Part shown: positions 33,655-43,990 of the stretch, in pieces
How the letters are laid out: each line of letters begins with the position of its first letter
How positions within the stretch are numbered: position 1 is the first letter of the stretch
NCBI GenBank assembly: GCA_035308565.1
Contig: DATGGK010000112.1
Coordinates: 11,377-75,376, forward strand
Direction of reading: 5' to 3'
Origin: JANXLS01 sp035308565
Lineage (GTDB): Bacteria; Planctomycetota; SZUA-567; H5-PLA8
DNA: 64,000 nucleotides
Made by a program: the position numbers and the translations under genes
Notes under the pieces: generated by a model
Told to the model about the DNA's origin: nothing
What the model saw: the letters and a program-made list of their open reading frames with translations, nothing else
The model's database searches: none

Positions 33655-34950
33655 ATGAACATCGTCCTCCTCACTCCCGGCGCCGCTGACATGTACTGCG
33701 GCGGTTGTTTGCGCGATAATGCGCTCACCGCCGCGCTGCGCAAGATCGGCCATGACGCGCTGCTCGTCCCGCTTTACACGCCGCTGAAAACCGACGATGC
33801 CAACAACAGCATCGACACGATTTTCTTCGGCGGCGTCAACGTTTATTTGCAGCAGAAAAGCAAATTGTTGCGCAACCTTCCGGCGTGGATTGAAAAACGC
33901 CTTGACGATCCCGCGTTTCTGCGCTTCGTCACGCGCTTCGGCATCAAAACCAATCCTGCGCAGCTTGGCGAAATGACGGTCTCGATGCTGCTGGGCGAGG
34001 ACGGCAACCAGGCGCGCGAAATCGAAAAGCTCGCCGAGTGGCTCAAAGAACACTGCAAGCCCGACGTGATCTGCCTTTCCAATGCGCTGATGACCGGCAT
34101 CGCCAAGCGCCTGTGCGCCGAGATGAACGTGCCGATTGTCTGCACGCTGCATGGCGAAGATTATTTCGTGGACAATCTCCCGGAAGCGCACCGCGGCGAA
34201 GCGTGGAAGCTGCTGCACGACCGCGCCGAACACGTCGATGCCTTCATCGCCGTCAGCCGCTACTTCGCCGACACGATGGCCGCGCGCATGAAACTGCCCG
34301 CAACCAAAATGCATGCGGTGCTCAACGGGATCAATCTCAACGAGTACGCGCCCGCCGCGAATCGCCCCGACACGCCCGCGATCGTATATCTCGCGCGCAT
34401 GGCGCCGGAGAAAGGCTTGAAGACGCTCGTCGATGCGTTCAAAATTCTGCGCTCCAAAAAGGAGCACGCCGGCCTGCGCCTGCGCATCGGTGGTTCGTTG
34501 ACGGCCAACGACAAGCCGTTCTTCAATTCGATTCGCGAGGACCTCAAGCGCGCTGAGCTGCTCAAGAGCGTCGATTTTTTGCCGAATCTCAGCAAGCAAG
34601 GAAAAGTCGAACTGCTCCAAAGCGGCTGGGTCTTCTCCGTCCCCGCCGCGTACGGGGAATCCTTCGGCCTGTACGTGCTCGAAGCGCTGGCCTGTGGCGT
34701 GCCCGTCGTCGAACCGCGCCACGGCGCGTTTCCCGAACTGCTCGCCGAAACCGGCGGCGGGGTGCTCTGCGAACCCGACGATCCGCGCAGCCTGGCCGAA
34801 CACCTCGACGCACTGCTCGTCGATTCGGAACGCGCGCAGCGCCTCGGCGCTGAAGGCCGCGCCAACGTGCTGGCCAAATTCGGCGCCGAACGCATGGCCC
34901 GCGACGTCGCGGACGTGTTCGCGCGCGTGGCGAGTACAGTGAAAAGCTAA
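33655..34950 (+). CDS. GT4-type glycosyltransferase
   Basis: A 431-residue glycosyltransferase of the GT-B fold. The N-terminus is MNIVLLTPGAADMYCGGCLR; an upstream in-frame TTG at 33637 is inside the repeat and was not used. The C-terminal nucleotide-sugar-binding part has IVYLARMAPEKGLKTLVDA and the Glu-rich VPAAYGESFGLYVLEALACG, typical of GT4 (EX7E). The substrate cannot be read. It follows an acyl carrier protein and overlaps convergently by four bases with the transglutaminase gene. Possibly a cell-envelope glycoconjugate or glycolipid enzyme. Confidence 0.88.
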   Translation: MNIVLLTPGAADMYCGGCLRDNALTAALRKIGHDALLVPLYTPLKTDDANNSIDTIFFGGVNVYLQQKSKLLRNLPAWIEKRLDDPAFLRFVTRFGIKTNPAQLGEMTVSMLLGEDGNQAREIEKLAEWLKEHCKPDVICLSNALMTGIAKRLCAEMNVPIVCTLHGEDYFVDNLPEAHRGEAWKLLHDRAEHVDAFIAVSRYFADTMAARMKLPATKMHAVLNGINLNEYAPAANRPDTPAIVYLARMAPEKGLKTLVDAFKILRSKKEHAGLRLRIGGSLTANDKPFFNSIREDLKRAELLKSVDFLPNLSKQGKVELLQSGWVFSVPAAYGESFGLYVLEALACGVPVVEPRHGAFPELLAETGGGVLCEPDDPRSLAEHLDALLVDSERAQRLGAEGRANVLAKFGAERMARDVADVFARVASTVKS

Positions 34951-36995
34951 TTCGCCTTCGAATTCTGAATCGCCGCCAACTTCCCCCGCAACTCTGCCAG
35001 CGCCGATTCGTCCTCCGCTCCAAACCGCGCCGCTGAATACTCCAGCACGAATTCGGCCGCTTGATCAAAATTAATCGCCAGCGTTTTCAGTTCGCCCTCG
35101 CGCGGCTTCGCGCTGCGCAGCGCATTCAGATGATCCTTCCACGGCCGGTTGCGCGGGCACGGCGCGCCGCGGCGTTTCAAATAATCGTCGAACGCCGCCG
35201 CCAACGCTTCGAACGATTGCCCCGCGCTCGTGTACTTGATCTTCGGCCCTGCCTTCTCGCGAGCGGCGGCCATTCCCGCGCGCGTCCAGCGAATCAAAAT
35301 CACCGCGATGACAATCCCGCCCGCGAGCAACACCAGATGCAGCGGCCCGTCGTGCAGCCATTCGCCGACGGCTTCCGCCGCGTCGCCTAGTTTTTCCCAG
35401 AGCCGTTCCCAGCGCGAAACGCTCCCGCTTTGCCCCGGCATCCCGGCCGGCGGCGTTGCATCAAAGGTCACCCATCCCTGATCGTCCAGCCAAACTTCCG
35501 CCCACGCGTGCGCGTCGCGCTGCCGCACGATGCTCACGTCGTCTTCCGGCCGTTCATGCACGAAATAACCGCTCACGTATCGCGCCGGCACATTCATGCC
35601 GCGCAGCAGCAGCACCGACGACGACGCAAAAAACTGGCAGTGCCCTTTCATTTTCTGCACGAGAAAATTCACGACCGGGTCGCCCGGCCCCGGATCGATT
35701 TCCAGCGAGTATTCGTTATTCGTATAGAGAAATTTGCGCACCGCTTCCATTTTCTCCGCCGTCGTCGCCGCATTCTTGCCGATTGTTTTTGCGATGTCGC
35801 GCAAGCGCGGATCGAAATCCGGGGGCAGATCGAGGCAGCGCTCGCGCACTCTTTCGTTCATCACATCGCACAACGGCCCTCGGTGCGATTCGTTCACCAC
35901 CGCCACTTCGTATGGCTCGTACGTGCGCAGTGTCGTGGTCGCGTAAATTGGCCCGCCCCATTCGCGCGCCCACAACACGTGATACGACTTCGCATCCAAA
36001 CCGTCCATGTGCAGCGGCACGTACAGCACCGATAAATTATCCAACATCGGCGTGACCGTGAGGCGCTGGCCGCCCGCGCGCGCCTTCAAGACGACACTGC
36101 CGTCTTCGTGCGCGCGCCCTTCCACCGCCGGTCCCCAGCCGCCGCCGGTTGCATACGTTTCGAACGCCATCCCGCGCATGTGCTGCTCGAACAGCTTGCC
36201 TTCAATTCTCATCACGCGGCGCGGCGACAGCGGCGAATTGAAGCGCCGCCCCAACATGGGCCGCGCGTTCACGTCGGAGACTTCGGAATAAGAAGAGGGC
36301 TTCAGAAGCGCCATCATAATCCGCGTCAATTCCGCGCTGTGCGCCGCCACGCTCAGCGCCGCCACGCCGCCCAACAGCATCGCCAGCATGATCGCCGCCA
36401 GCCACGGCTGCAAGCCCGCGCTATCGCTGCGCGAACGCGACGCGCGCATCGACAACACCAGCATCGCGATGAACGGCGGCGTCAGGAATTTGATGTGGTA
36501 TGGTATGAATGTTCGCGACGCCAGCACGAAAATAATTGCCGCGAGAAACACCAATATCGCGCCGCGCGGCCTGCCGCGCGTGGGCCGCACCCAATGCTGA
36601 ATCGCGCCCTCCACGACAAAAATCAGCCCCGCCACGCGCGCGATAAAATTGATGTAATAGAACGCTTGAATGTGCTCGGTCGTAGCGTACGCAAAGAAAA
36701 TCGAGCCCGAATACGCCGCCAGCCGCAGCATCCACGCCGTGCCGTGGTTGCGCTGCATCCGCCCCTGCATCAGCCGCGACGCCAGAATCGCCACAATCGC
36801 CAGCACGATCGGCAGAATTTCCTGCAGCGAGCGGTTCGCCTTCATCGTAGCGCGCGCCATCGCCTCGTCGCTCACCCCCAGCGACACCAGCGCCAACAGC
36901 AAACACGCCGTCGCCGCCCACGGGGGTGAATCGTTGGCATGGGCCTTCGCATCATCGGTGTTTGAATTTGTTGCGGCCATCGACATCATTGCCAA
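34947..36995 (-). CDS. TgpA-like membrane transglutaminase
   Basis: A 682-residue protein with a DUF3488/TgpA-type layout: six or so hydrophobic N-terminal helices (residues about 20-220), a periplasmic transglutaminase domain, another membrane segment (LVLLAGGIVIAVILI) and a cytoplasmic tail. The catalytic triad is visible: Cys in MKGHCQFFASSSVLLLRG, His in RDAHAWAEVW, Asp in VTFDATPP. It is directly upstream or downstream of a DUF58 gene on the same strand; the two families are usual partners, often with a MoxR ATPase, which is not visible in the window. Activity against peptides or polyamines is unproven. Confidence 0.9.
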   Translation of the reverse strand: MAMMSMAATNSNTDDAKAHANDSPPWAATACLLLALVSLGVSDEAMARATMKANRSLQEILPIVLAIVAILASRLMQGRMQRNHGTAWMLRLAAYSGSIFFAYATTEHIQAFYYINFIARVAGLIFVVEGAIQHWVRPTRGRPRGAILVFLAAIIFVLASRTFIPYHIKFLTPPFIAMLVLSMRASRSRSDSAGLQPWLAAIMLAMLLGGVAALSVAAHSAELTRIMMALLKPSSYSEVSDVNARPMLGRRFNSPLSPRRVMRIEGKLFEQHMRGMAFETYATGGGWGPAVEGRAHEDGSVVLKARAGGQRLTVTPMLDNLSVLYVPLHMDGLDAKSYHVLWAREWGGPIYATTTLRTYEPYEVAVVNESHRGPLCDVMNERVRERCLDLPPDFDPRLRDIAKTIGKNAATTAEKMEAVRKFLYTNNEYSLEIDPGPGDPVVNFLVQKMKGHCQFFASSSVLLLRGMNVPARYVSGYFVHERPEDDVSIVRQRDAHAWAEVWLDDQGWVTFDATPPAGMPGQSGSVSRWERLWEKLGDAAEAVGEWLHDGPLHLVLLAGGIVIAVILIRWTRAGMAAAREKAGPKIKYTSAGQSFEALAAAFDDYLKRRGAPCPRNRPWKDHLNALRSAKPREGELKTLAINFDQAAEFVLEYSAARFGAEDESALAELRGKLAAIQNSKAN

Positions 36996-37021
36996 GTACT
37001 CTTCACGTTACAAAGAAATCT

Positions 37022-37082
37022 GCCTTCATTTCCTGCCGTTCTTTGCGCCTTTGCTTCTTCGCGCCTTTGCGTGAAATTCAGT
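37022..37082. repeat. TTTGCGCCTTTGCTTCTTCG phrase repeat
   Basis: Tandem CTTTGCGCC units between the DUF58 gene and the TgpA-like gene. Same phrase as at 32283 and 38505. Confidence 0.65.
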
Positions 37083-37093
37083 TTGCGCGGGAT

Positions 37094-38524
37094 TCAGATC
37101 TCTCCCACGCCCGCTGCCACCGCCGCCGAATTCAGCACGTGAATCGTCCCCAGCCGCGCTTCGTCCGCGTACGGATCGGTCGTGCATGGCGCGTTCCGCA
37201 CGATAATCACTTTCACGCCCACGCCCAAATCACGCAGCGTGTGCGCAAATCGCTGCCTGGCTTCGTCCCAATCCATGAACACGCAGCAGACCGTGCTGAT
37301 CGATTCCAGATTGTCGCGCAGTTCCGGTTCGACGGAGTCGAATCCATCCTCCACGCCGGCCTCGACACACGCCAGGATTTCCAGAATCTGATCGATGAAC
37401 GCCAAATGCCGCCCCGCGCGCAAATGATACAGGTTCGGCCCCGCCGCGAGAATATCGACGATGTATTCCGCGCGCGCCAGATAATCCGCCACCGCCGCGC
37501 AGACTGAAATTGCGCTCTCGAATCCCATCCGCTGCTTGTCGGTCGTGTATTTCGGTAATTGCGTGTCGAGCACCACCGCCACGCGTAATAAATATTCCTC
37601 GCGGTATTCGCGCACAATCGGTTTGTTCAAGCGAGCGGTCGCGCGCCAGTCGATGTTGCGGATGTTGTCGCCCGCGCGGTACTCGCGGTTGCCCACGAAT
37701 TCGACCGAATCGCCCAGCGTTGCCGCCAGCGCCACGCCGCCGGGTTGATAGCGCCGGCCCGCCGGAATATCCAGCCGCGCCAGCGGCGTGAACCGCGGGT
37801 AGACGATCAGGCGCCGTTCGCGCTCGAAGACTTCATAGCAGCGCCACAGCCCGAATGGAAAATCGGTCTCCGCACGAAAGCCGTTCATCGAAAATACGCC
37901 GCGGTGCGCACACACCAACCCCAAAACCGCGCGCACGCGCTGGCCTTGTTTCAAGCGCGGCAGCGGCACGCCGTCTTCTTCGCGCGCGTCGATCGACGCC
38001 GGCAATCCGTGCGCGAGAACATGCAGATCGTGCCCGTCGATCCGGCCAATTTGCTCGACTTCCACTTCCACCGGCATGATTTCGCCGGCAAAGACGTGCT
38101 GGCCATGACGCACGGTGAGGTTGACGCGCGGCTTATACACCAGCGGCGCCAGCAGCGCGACCAGCCACAGCGCCGAGACGTAGCAGAATGGAATGTACGA
38201 TTGCAGAGTGAGCGAAGCCGACGAATACGCGAATAAAAACAGCGTGGGAATCAGCATCCAGCGGCCGGCGGAAGTGAGCCGCCACGTCAAAAACTTCCAC
38301 AGCACGCGCGCGCCGGCGCTGCGAAACACGGAATGCCCGCGCGTGTCCTTCGCCGCCGAAAACGACGGAATTTCGACGGTCTCCGACAGGTAGCTGTCGT
38401 GCTTCTTGTGCCGCGGCTCGCGGCGGCGCTCGATGCGTTTGGATTCGCTTTGCTTGACGCTATTCAGAGGCGGCTCTCGCAGTTTTCCGACGAAGTATTC
38501 TCTCGCAAAGGCGCAAAGGCGCAA
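37094..38524 (-). CDS. DUF58 protein
   Basis: A DUF58 family membrane-associated protein, 476 residues if started at TTG 38524; that start lies inside a CGCAAAG repeat, so the true N-terminus may be later. Two hydrophobic segments are near residues 80-125 (RWMLIPTLFLFAYSSASLTL). The family signature is REYRAGDNIRNIDWRATARL, followed by a von Willebrand-like fold (VVLDTQLPKY, AVADYLARAEYIVDIL). DUF58 proteins commonly accompany MoxR ATPases and TgpA-type transglutaminases; here only the TgpA partner is present. Envelope-related role inferred. Confidence 0.87.
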   Translation of the reverse strand: MRLCAFAREYFVGKLREPPLNSVKQSESKRIERRREPRHKKHDSYLSETVEIPSFSAAKDTRGHSVFRSAGARVLWKFLTWRLTSAGRWMLIPTLFLFAYSSASLTLQSYIPFCYVSALWLVALLAPLVYKPRVNLTVRHGQHVFAGEIMPVEVEVEQIGRIDGHDLHVLAHGLPASIDAREEDGVPLPRLKQGQRVRAVLGLVCAHRGVFSMNGFRAETDFPFGLWRCYEVFERERRLIVYPRFTPLARLDIPAGRRYQPGGVALAATLGDSVEFVGNREYRAGDNIRNIDWRATARLNKPIVREYREEYLLRVAVVLDTQLPKYTTDKQRMGFESAISVCAAVADYLARAEYIVDILAAGPNLYHLRAGRHLAFIDQILEILACVEAGVEDGFDSVEPELRDNLESISTVCCVFMDWDEARQRFAHTLRDLGVGVKVIIVRNAPCTTDPYADEARLGTIHVLNSAAVAAGVGEI

Positions 38525-38531
38525 AGGAAAT
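38505..38531. repeat. CGCAAAGGCGCAAAGGCGCA phrase repeat at the DUF58 start
   Basis: Three tandem GCGCAAAG units covering the presumed DUF58 TTG start codon. Its presence makes the start site of that gene uncertain. Confidence 0.65.
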
Positions 38532-38575
38532 TAGGCAGAGCGCGATTGAAAGAGAATGCACAAGCGATGGTCGTA

Positions 38576-38613
38576 AAGAAAATGCGCGGATGCCCATCAG
38601 CACCCGCGCATTT
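38576..38613 (-). terminator. Hairpin downstream of transaldolase
   Basis: On the minus strand, AAATGCGCGG and CCGCGCATTT form a ten-base-pair stem with a loop of about 14 bases, followed by TTCTTT. It lies about 50 bases after the transaldolase stop and is a plausible intrinsic terminator; the T tract is short. Confidence 0.55.
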
Positions 38614-38621
38614 CCTTTTCT

Positions 38622-38655
38622 TCTTTTGCGCCTCCGCGCCTCTGCGTGAGATCGA
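38622..38655. repeat. TTTGCGCCTCCGCGCCTCTG phrase repeat
   Basis: A TTTGCGCC/TCCGCGCC tandem phrase ending ten bases before the transaldolase stop. Closely similar text is at 42040-42068. Confidence 0.6.
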
Positions 38656-38660
38656 CTGGC

Positions 38661-39374
38661 CTACAGCTTGAACCCCGCGCTCGTCGCATCTTTGTAGAAC
38701 TGCTTGACCGTATCCAGCGACAGTTCGTTCAAATCCATCCCAAGGCCCTTGAGCTTCTTGAGGATGTCGTGCGGTACCGTGATGATCTTACAGCCGCAGG
38801 CGTCCGACTGGAAGATGTTCAAGACTTCGCGCGTGCTGGCCCAGAGCAGTTCCGCGCTCGGCACGCTCGCGCAAATCTCCGCGCACTTTTTCATCAGCGG
38901 CTGCGGATCGCGGCCTGTGTCGGCGATGCGGCCGGCGAAAACCGAGACGATGCTCGATTTGCCGCCTTTCAGCGCCGCACAGGTGCCTTCCACTTGCTCA
39001 GTGGTCATCAGCGCCGTGACGTTGAGCTGCACGCGCGGCGTGAGTTTCTTCACCAGCGGCAGGCAGCTTTCACCTTTCGTGTTCGTGATCGGAATCTTCA
39101 CGTACACGTTCTTGCCCCACGTCGTGATCTCGTTGGCCTGCCGTTCCATGTCGGCGATGTCGTCGGTGAAGACTTCGAACGAAATCGACATGTCCGTGAT
39201 CAGGCCCAGAATTTCCTTCGCGAACGCGCGGTAATCCTTCACGCCCGCTTTGTTCATCAGCGACGGGTTGGTCGTGAAGCCTTTGACAACTTTGTCGCGG
39301 TACAAACCGAGGATGCCCTCTTTGTCCGCGCCATCGGCGTACAGCTTGACCTTGAGTTCGCTCAACGACGGCAT
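38661..39374 (-). CDS. tal: Transaldolase (small, TalC/fructose-6-phosphate aldolase type)
   Basis: A 237-residue class I aldolase of the small transaldolase group. It has KGFTTNPSLMNKAGV near the N-terminus, the Schiff-base lysine motif VYVKIPITNTKGE, ALMTTEQV and SVFAGRIADTGRDP. Participates in the non-oxidative pentose phosphate pathway, or acts as a fructose-6-phosphate aldolase; the two are not separable by motif alone. AGGAGA about seven bases upstream supports the ATG at 39374. No other pentose-phosphate gene is nearby. Confidence 0.92.
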   Translation of the reverse strand: MPSLSELKVKLYADGADKEGILGLYRDKVVKGFTTNPSLMNKAGVKDYRAFAKEILGLITDMSISFEVFTDDIADMERQANEITTWGKNVYVKIPITNTKGESCLPLVKKLTPRVQLNVTALMTTEQVEGTCAALKGGKSSIVSVFAGRIADTGRDPQPLMKKCAEICASVPSAELLWASTREVLNIFQSDACGCKIITVPHDILKKLKGLGMDLNELSLDTVKQFYKDATSAGFKL

Positions 39375-39464
39375 GGTGTGTCTCCTGAAAAAATGGTTTG
39401 AATTGCGCCACTGACAACAACGTTAGCCGGACGATTGCTGGAATCAACAAATTTACAATGAAGT

Positions 39465-40322
39465 TCAATCGTAGCGCTCATAATGGATGCGGTCGCCGCT
39501 GAATCCAAGCTTCTCCAACTCCGCCACGCTCGCTTCGATCATTGGCGTCAATCCGCAGATGTACGCCTTTGTTTTCGGCGGATCCTTCACGTATTTCGAG
39601 AGCAGAGATTGCACGTACCCGCGCTCGCCCCACCACGTCTCAGGCATGCGCGGGCGCGATAGCGTAAAGATCGGCCTGAAATTCGGGTACTGTTTCGCCA
39701 GTTCGAGGAATTCCAATTCGTACAGCAGATCTTCTTCGTAGCGCACGCCGAAGAGCAGCAAAATGTCGTGCTTGACGCCGGTGGCCAGCAGGCGCTGAAT
39801 CATTCCCCAGAACGGCGCGATGCCCGTCCCCGCCGCGATGAAGACCGTGTCGTGTTCGACCGGCTCGGGAATGATAAATTTTCCGTATGGTCCGCGCACG
39901 TCGATCTTGTCGCCCACGCGCAAGTCCCACAGCGTCGGCGTAAACGAGCCGTCGAGCACAAGCTTGATGCAAAATTCCAAGAATCGCGTTTCATCCGGCG
40001 TTGAGGCGATTGAATACGAGCGGACCAGTTCCTTCATCTTGCCTGGGTGATCCTTGTCCGGAATCGGGCATAGCATCTGAATAAATTGGCCGGCCTTGAA
40101 GGGAATGATCTGCTTGTAGCCATCCAGCGTCAGCCGAAAAAGCCGCACGTCCGGCGTGGGCTGCAAAATTTCGTCGATCGTGGCCTTATACCGCCGCGGT
40201 TTTGAATCCGGCACTGCGCCGTCACGCGGCGTCCAGATTTTCGGCGCCGTCTTTGGCAACGGCGGTGGTATGCGCGGGTCCAGCGATCCGATGGGAACAG
40301 GCGCCACATTTTGCTCGGCCAT
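39465..40322 (-). CDS. Ferredoxin-NAD(P)H reductase-like flavoprotein
   Basis: A 285-residue FAD and NAD(P)-binding reductase. The start at ATG 40322 (MAEQNVAPVPIG) skips ten less plausible residues. A Pro-rich N-terminal tail of about 45 residues precedes the FAD domain with VRSYSIASTPDE, then the NAD(P) domain with FIAAGTGIAPFWGMI and ICGLTPMIEA. It has no iron-sulfur motif of its own. It could reduce ferredoxin, flavodoxin or an oxygenase component; no partner is adjacent, so the role is uncertain. Confidence 0.85.
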   Translation of the reverse strand: MAEQNVAPVPIGSLDPRIPPPLPKTAPKIWTPRDGAVPDSKPRRYKATIDEILQPTPDVRLFRLTLDGYKQIIPFKAGQFIQMLCPIPDKDHPGKMKELVRSYSIASTPDETRFLEFCIKLVLDGSFTPTLWDLRVGDKIDVRGPYGKFIIPEPVEHDTVFIAAGTGIAPFWGMIQRLLATGVKHDILLLFGVRYEEDLLYELEFLELAKQYPNFRPIFTLSRPRMPETWWGERGYVQSLLSKYVKDPPKTKAYICGLTPMIEASVAELEKLGFSGDRIHYERYD

Positions 40323-40638
40323 TTGGCAAGGTCTCTCCAAAATGCTAAACAATACGTCAAGAAATGGCCTGCTTCAAGTTGAACTCACGCCGGGGTGCCA
40401 TCTCTGAAAACCGAAGTCAAGAAAATACCCTCCACTTTCCTTCCAAAACCGGCTGGCTTCGGAGGGAATACTTTGCTTTCGCCACGGGCGCGGCGCTTCG
40501 AAGGGCTCGGCTCGCCTGGGATCGGGGCTTCTCGCCGGCTCTCTCCTTGAAGTCGTTTCGGTCCTTTGCGCTTGGCGGCTTGAACCAGCCATCTCTTCGA
40601 GACTCGAGCCTTTTACTCGCACCCGGTCTATTCAATGC
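40323..40638. other. Gap of 316 bases without a convincing gene
   Basis: Open frames exist on both strands (for example 40374-40622 and 40417-40635 on the minus strand) but they overlap each other in different frames, are short and show no recognisable motif. The translations are Arg/Ser-rich and look like chance frames in a GC-rich stretch. Upstream of it ends the flavoprotein start; downstream begins a lower-GC segment. Confidence 0.5.
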
Positions 40639-40880
40639 TTGGGCTTTTTGTTATCAGGAGCTCTAACCACGGCTGGTCGATATGTTGACCCGGATCATCG
40701 AGCTGTATTCGTCAGCGATCAAATAATCTTCGTGAATCCCCATGATAGGGATTATCATGGCCCAGATTTCTGGCCCTGCATCGAATGGACTTCCCTACTC
40801 GTCGATCTATCTATTCCTGTCGTACTATTAGCCCTCGTTGGTTTTATAATGGGACGGCGCATTCGCAGAAAGGCACTGAC

Positions 40881-40884
<4 letters not shown>
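40639..40884 (+). CDS. Possible small membrane protein coupled to mtnA
   Basis: An 81-residue frame with a TTG start at 40639 (an internal GTG near 40732 is an alternative). The C-terminus has a single hydrophobic segment followed by basic residues (VVLLALVGFIMGRRIRRKA), as in small type I or tail-anchored membrane proteins. Its TGA overlaps the TTG start of mtnA (TTGA at 40881-40884), a typical translational coupling. The region is less GC-rich than its surroundings, and no homologue comes to mind, so this is a tentative call. Confidence 0.35.
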
Positions 40885-41981
<1,097 letters not shown>

Positions 41982-41982
41982 A

Positions 41983-42068
41983 CGAGACGGGAGACTGGAG
42001 ACGTGAGACTGGAGAATTTGACGTTGGTAGCGCATAGAGATTCTCCGCGTCTTCGCGCCTCCGCGTGA
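41983..42068. repeat. GAGACGGGAGACTGGAGACG phrase repeat
   Basis: Tandem GAGAC units (41986-42016) followed by the CTCCGCGTCTTCGCGCCTCC phrase (42042-42064). The gap lies between the convergent ends of mtnA and the formylglycine-enzyme-like gene. Confidence 0.65.
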
Positions 42069-42071
42069 GAT

Positions 42072-42968
42072 TTATTTCGCGCGCCGCACGCACCGAAACC
42101 CAATCGCATCCGCCTTGAAGCACGTGTCCGTAAATCCCGGTTCGCCGCCCACACGCTTGGCGCTCCGCAGCGCATCCGCGCTCGATTCCCACGCGCCGCC
42201 GCGCAGCACGTACTTCGTGTCGCTCGACGGCCCGCGCGGATTGGCTTTCGGGCTGCTCTTGTAATAGTCCGCTTCGTACGCGTCGTTGCACCACTCCGCG
42301 ACGTTGCCGAGCATGTCGTACAAACCCCACGCGTTCGGTTTTTTCTGCGCGACGGGATGCGTAGTTTTGTTCGCGTTGTCTTTGAACCACGCGTATTCGC
42401 TCAGTTTGCTCGCGCCACCGTCGTAGGCATAGTCGCCCGATGTCCCCGCGCGGCAGGCATATTCCCATTCGGCTTCGGTGGGCAGGCGGTAACCGTCGGC
42501 GTCGAAATTACACGCGCCCGTGTCAAGGTTGTAACAGGGCGTCAGTCCTTCGACGATCGAGCGCGCATTGCAAAAGCGGGCGGCGGCCGGCCAACTGATT
42601 GTTTCGACGGGATTCTTCTCGCCTTTATGCACCGATCCGTTCGAAGTACCAGCCTGCGTGATCACTGCCGGCAGCGCGGGGTTATGCATCACGGTGACGA
42701 AGAGTTCCTGCGTCACTTCCGTGCAGTCCATCAAAAACGAATCGAGCGTCACCGTGTGAACCGGCTTTTCATCCTCGCTTCCGCGAGCGCTGCCCATTTC
42801 AAAACTGCCCGCGGGAATGCGCACCATTTCGGTCCCAAGTTTCGTCTTGATAATCTCCGGCGCTTGCGCGGACGATTGCGCGCTTCCACTCTCACCGCAG
42901 CCTCCCAGCACTATTAAAAAACATGCGAGCGCCGCTCGTATGAACATTTTGTATTTTGCATTTTTCAT
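42072..42968 (-). CDS. Formylglycine-generating-enzyme-like lipoprotein
   Basis: A 298-residue protein of the sulfatase-modifying factor (FGE/SUMF1) fold, exported as a lipoprotein: MKNAKYKMFIRAALACFLIV, then lipobox LGGC. The domain shows MVRIPAGSFEMGSARGSEDE, RLPTEAEWEYACRAG, DMLGNVAEWCND and a C-terminal IGFRCVRRAK. The copper-binding Cys pair of true formylglycine enzymes is not clearly present, so it may be a lectin-like or binding member of the fold. ATG 42968 overlaps the stop of the PD40 gene by ATGA, so both are made together. Confidence 0.85.
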   Translation of the reverse strand: MKNAKYKMFIRAALACFLIVLGGCGESGSAQSSAQAPEIIKTKLGTEMVRIPAGSFEMGSARGSEDEKPVHTVTLDSFLMDCTEVTQELFVTVMHNPALPAVITQAGTSNGSVHKGEKNPVETISWPAAARFCNARSIVEGLTPCYNLDTGACNFDADGYRLPTEAEWEYACRAGTSGDYAYDGGASKLSEYAWFKDNANKTTHPVAQKKPNAWGLYDMLGNVAEWCNDAYEADYYKSSPKANPRGPSSDTKYVLRGGAWESSADALRSAKRVGGEPGFTDTCFKADAIGFRCVRRAK

Positions 42969-43990
42969 TTTTCGTTGGCTTTCACAAACACCCAATCCGG
43001 CTCCTTGTTCGATCTTCCGTCCGTCGTCAGCATCGTCCAGCGGTCTTTTTTCGACGTATCGACGACGCAGATGTTCCAACCCACCGCTTCGACGCCCGGA
43101 AATTCAGGCAGCAGGCCCTTCAGATTCTTCTTCGCCTTCGGCCCGTAACTGAACGCAATGTATTTTCCGTCGGGCGACCAGTCGGCGTGATACGTCTCGA
43201 TCGGGTCTTTCGATTCGATCGCGTTGCGGATGTTCGTCGCTTTCGGCGTCGGTCCGGACAAATCCAAATCCGCCATTCCGATGGCGCAATCGCCGTTGCC
43301 CCACGCGATGAGCTTCGCATCGGAATTCAAATCGGGGCGGCAGCCGCCTAGATGCAGATCGAAGATGCCGTCGCCAGCCGCTTCCAGCGCCAGGATGCTG
43401 TGCTTGAACCCCATTCCCGCGTGCACGGTCGCTACGAACCATTTGCCGTCGGGGGACCAATTGAGCGTATAGAGATGCTGGATTTTTTTATTCGGATGCT
43501 CCTTCGTTTCGCCGCTTTTGAGGCCGTACATGAAGATCCCCTTCGAGGCGAAATCCTGGTAGCTGAATTTGTCCGACTCGCCTTTCAGAAACGCGATCTT
43601 CGTTCCGTCGCTGTTCCAGCACGGTTCGCGCGCGTTGTCGCAGATTTTCTTGCGGCCGGTGCCGTCGGAATTCATGTAATAAAGGTTGCGCATCTTCGCG
43701 TCGTCTTTACCTTCATCGCACACGAAGCAGATCATCGTCCCATCCGGCGACGCTTTTGGGTAAAGCTCATCCACGTCGGGAGTGTTGGTGATGTTCGTGT
43801 CGTTCGCGCCGTCGGCGTTCATCACCCACAGGTCCCAGTTTCCGCTGCGGTTGCTTTCGTGCACAATCTTGTGGCGATAGCCCTTCAATTCCGTGCGCAA
43901 CTCCGCCGAACCTTGGTCCGGCGCATCGCTCGCGTTCGCAAAAATCGGAAGCGCGAGCAACATGACCCACGCGACTGATCGAGTAAGCAT
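42965..43990 (-). CDS. Secreted PD40/TolB-like beta-propeller protein
   Basis: A 341-residue exported protein with a signal peptide (MLTRSVAWVMLLALPIFANAS). The body is made of repeated PD40 (WD40-like) blades: SGNWDLWVMNADGANDTNIT, YPKASPDGTMICFV, NLYYMNSDGTGRKKIC, NWSPDGKWFVATV, DWSPDGKYIAFSY. Such propellers bind peptides or glycans in the periplasm, as TolB does. It precedes the FGE-like lipoprotein with a four-base overlap, a two-gene operon. Possibly a single secreted recognition unit; not known. Confidence 0.85.
   Translation of the reverse strand: MLTRSVAWVMLLALPIFANASDAPDQGSAELRTELKGYRHKIVHESNRSGNWDLWVMNADGANDTNITNTPDVDELYPKASPDGTMICFVCDEGKDDAKMRNLYYMNSDGTGRKKICDNAREPCWNSDGTKIAFLKGESDKFSYQDFASKGIFMYGLKSGETKEHPNKKIQHLYTLNWSPDGKWFVATVHAGMGFKHSILALEAAGDGIFDLHLGGCRPDLNSDAKLIAWGNGDCAIGMADLDLSGPTPKATNIRNAIESKDPIETYHADWSPDGKYIAFSYGPKAKKNLKGLLPEFPGVEAVGWNICVVDTSKKDRWTMLTTDGRSNKEPDWVFVKANEK

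Noticed and set aside
40374..40635. Two minus-strand frames between the flavoprotein and mtnA
   Set aside because: They overlap each other in different frames, have no recognisable motif or ribosome site, and are most likely chance frames.
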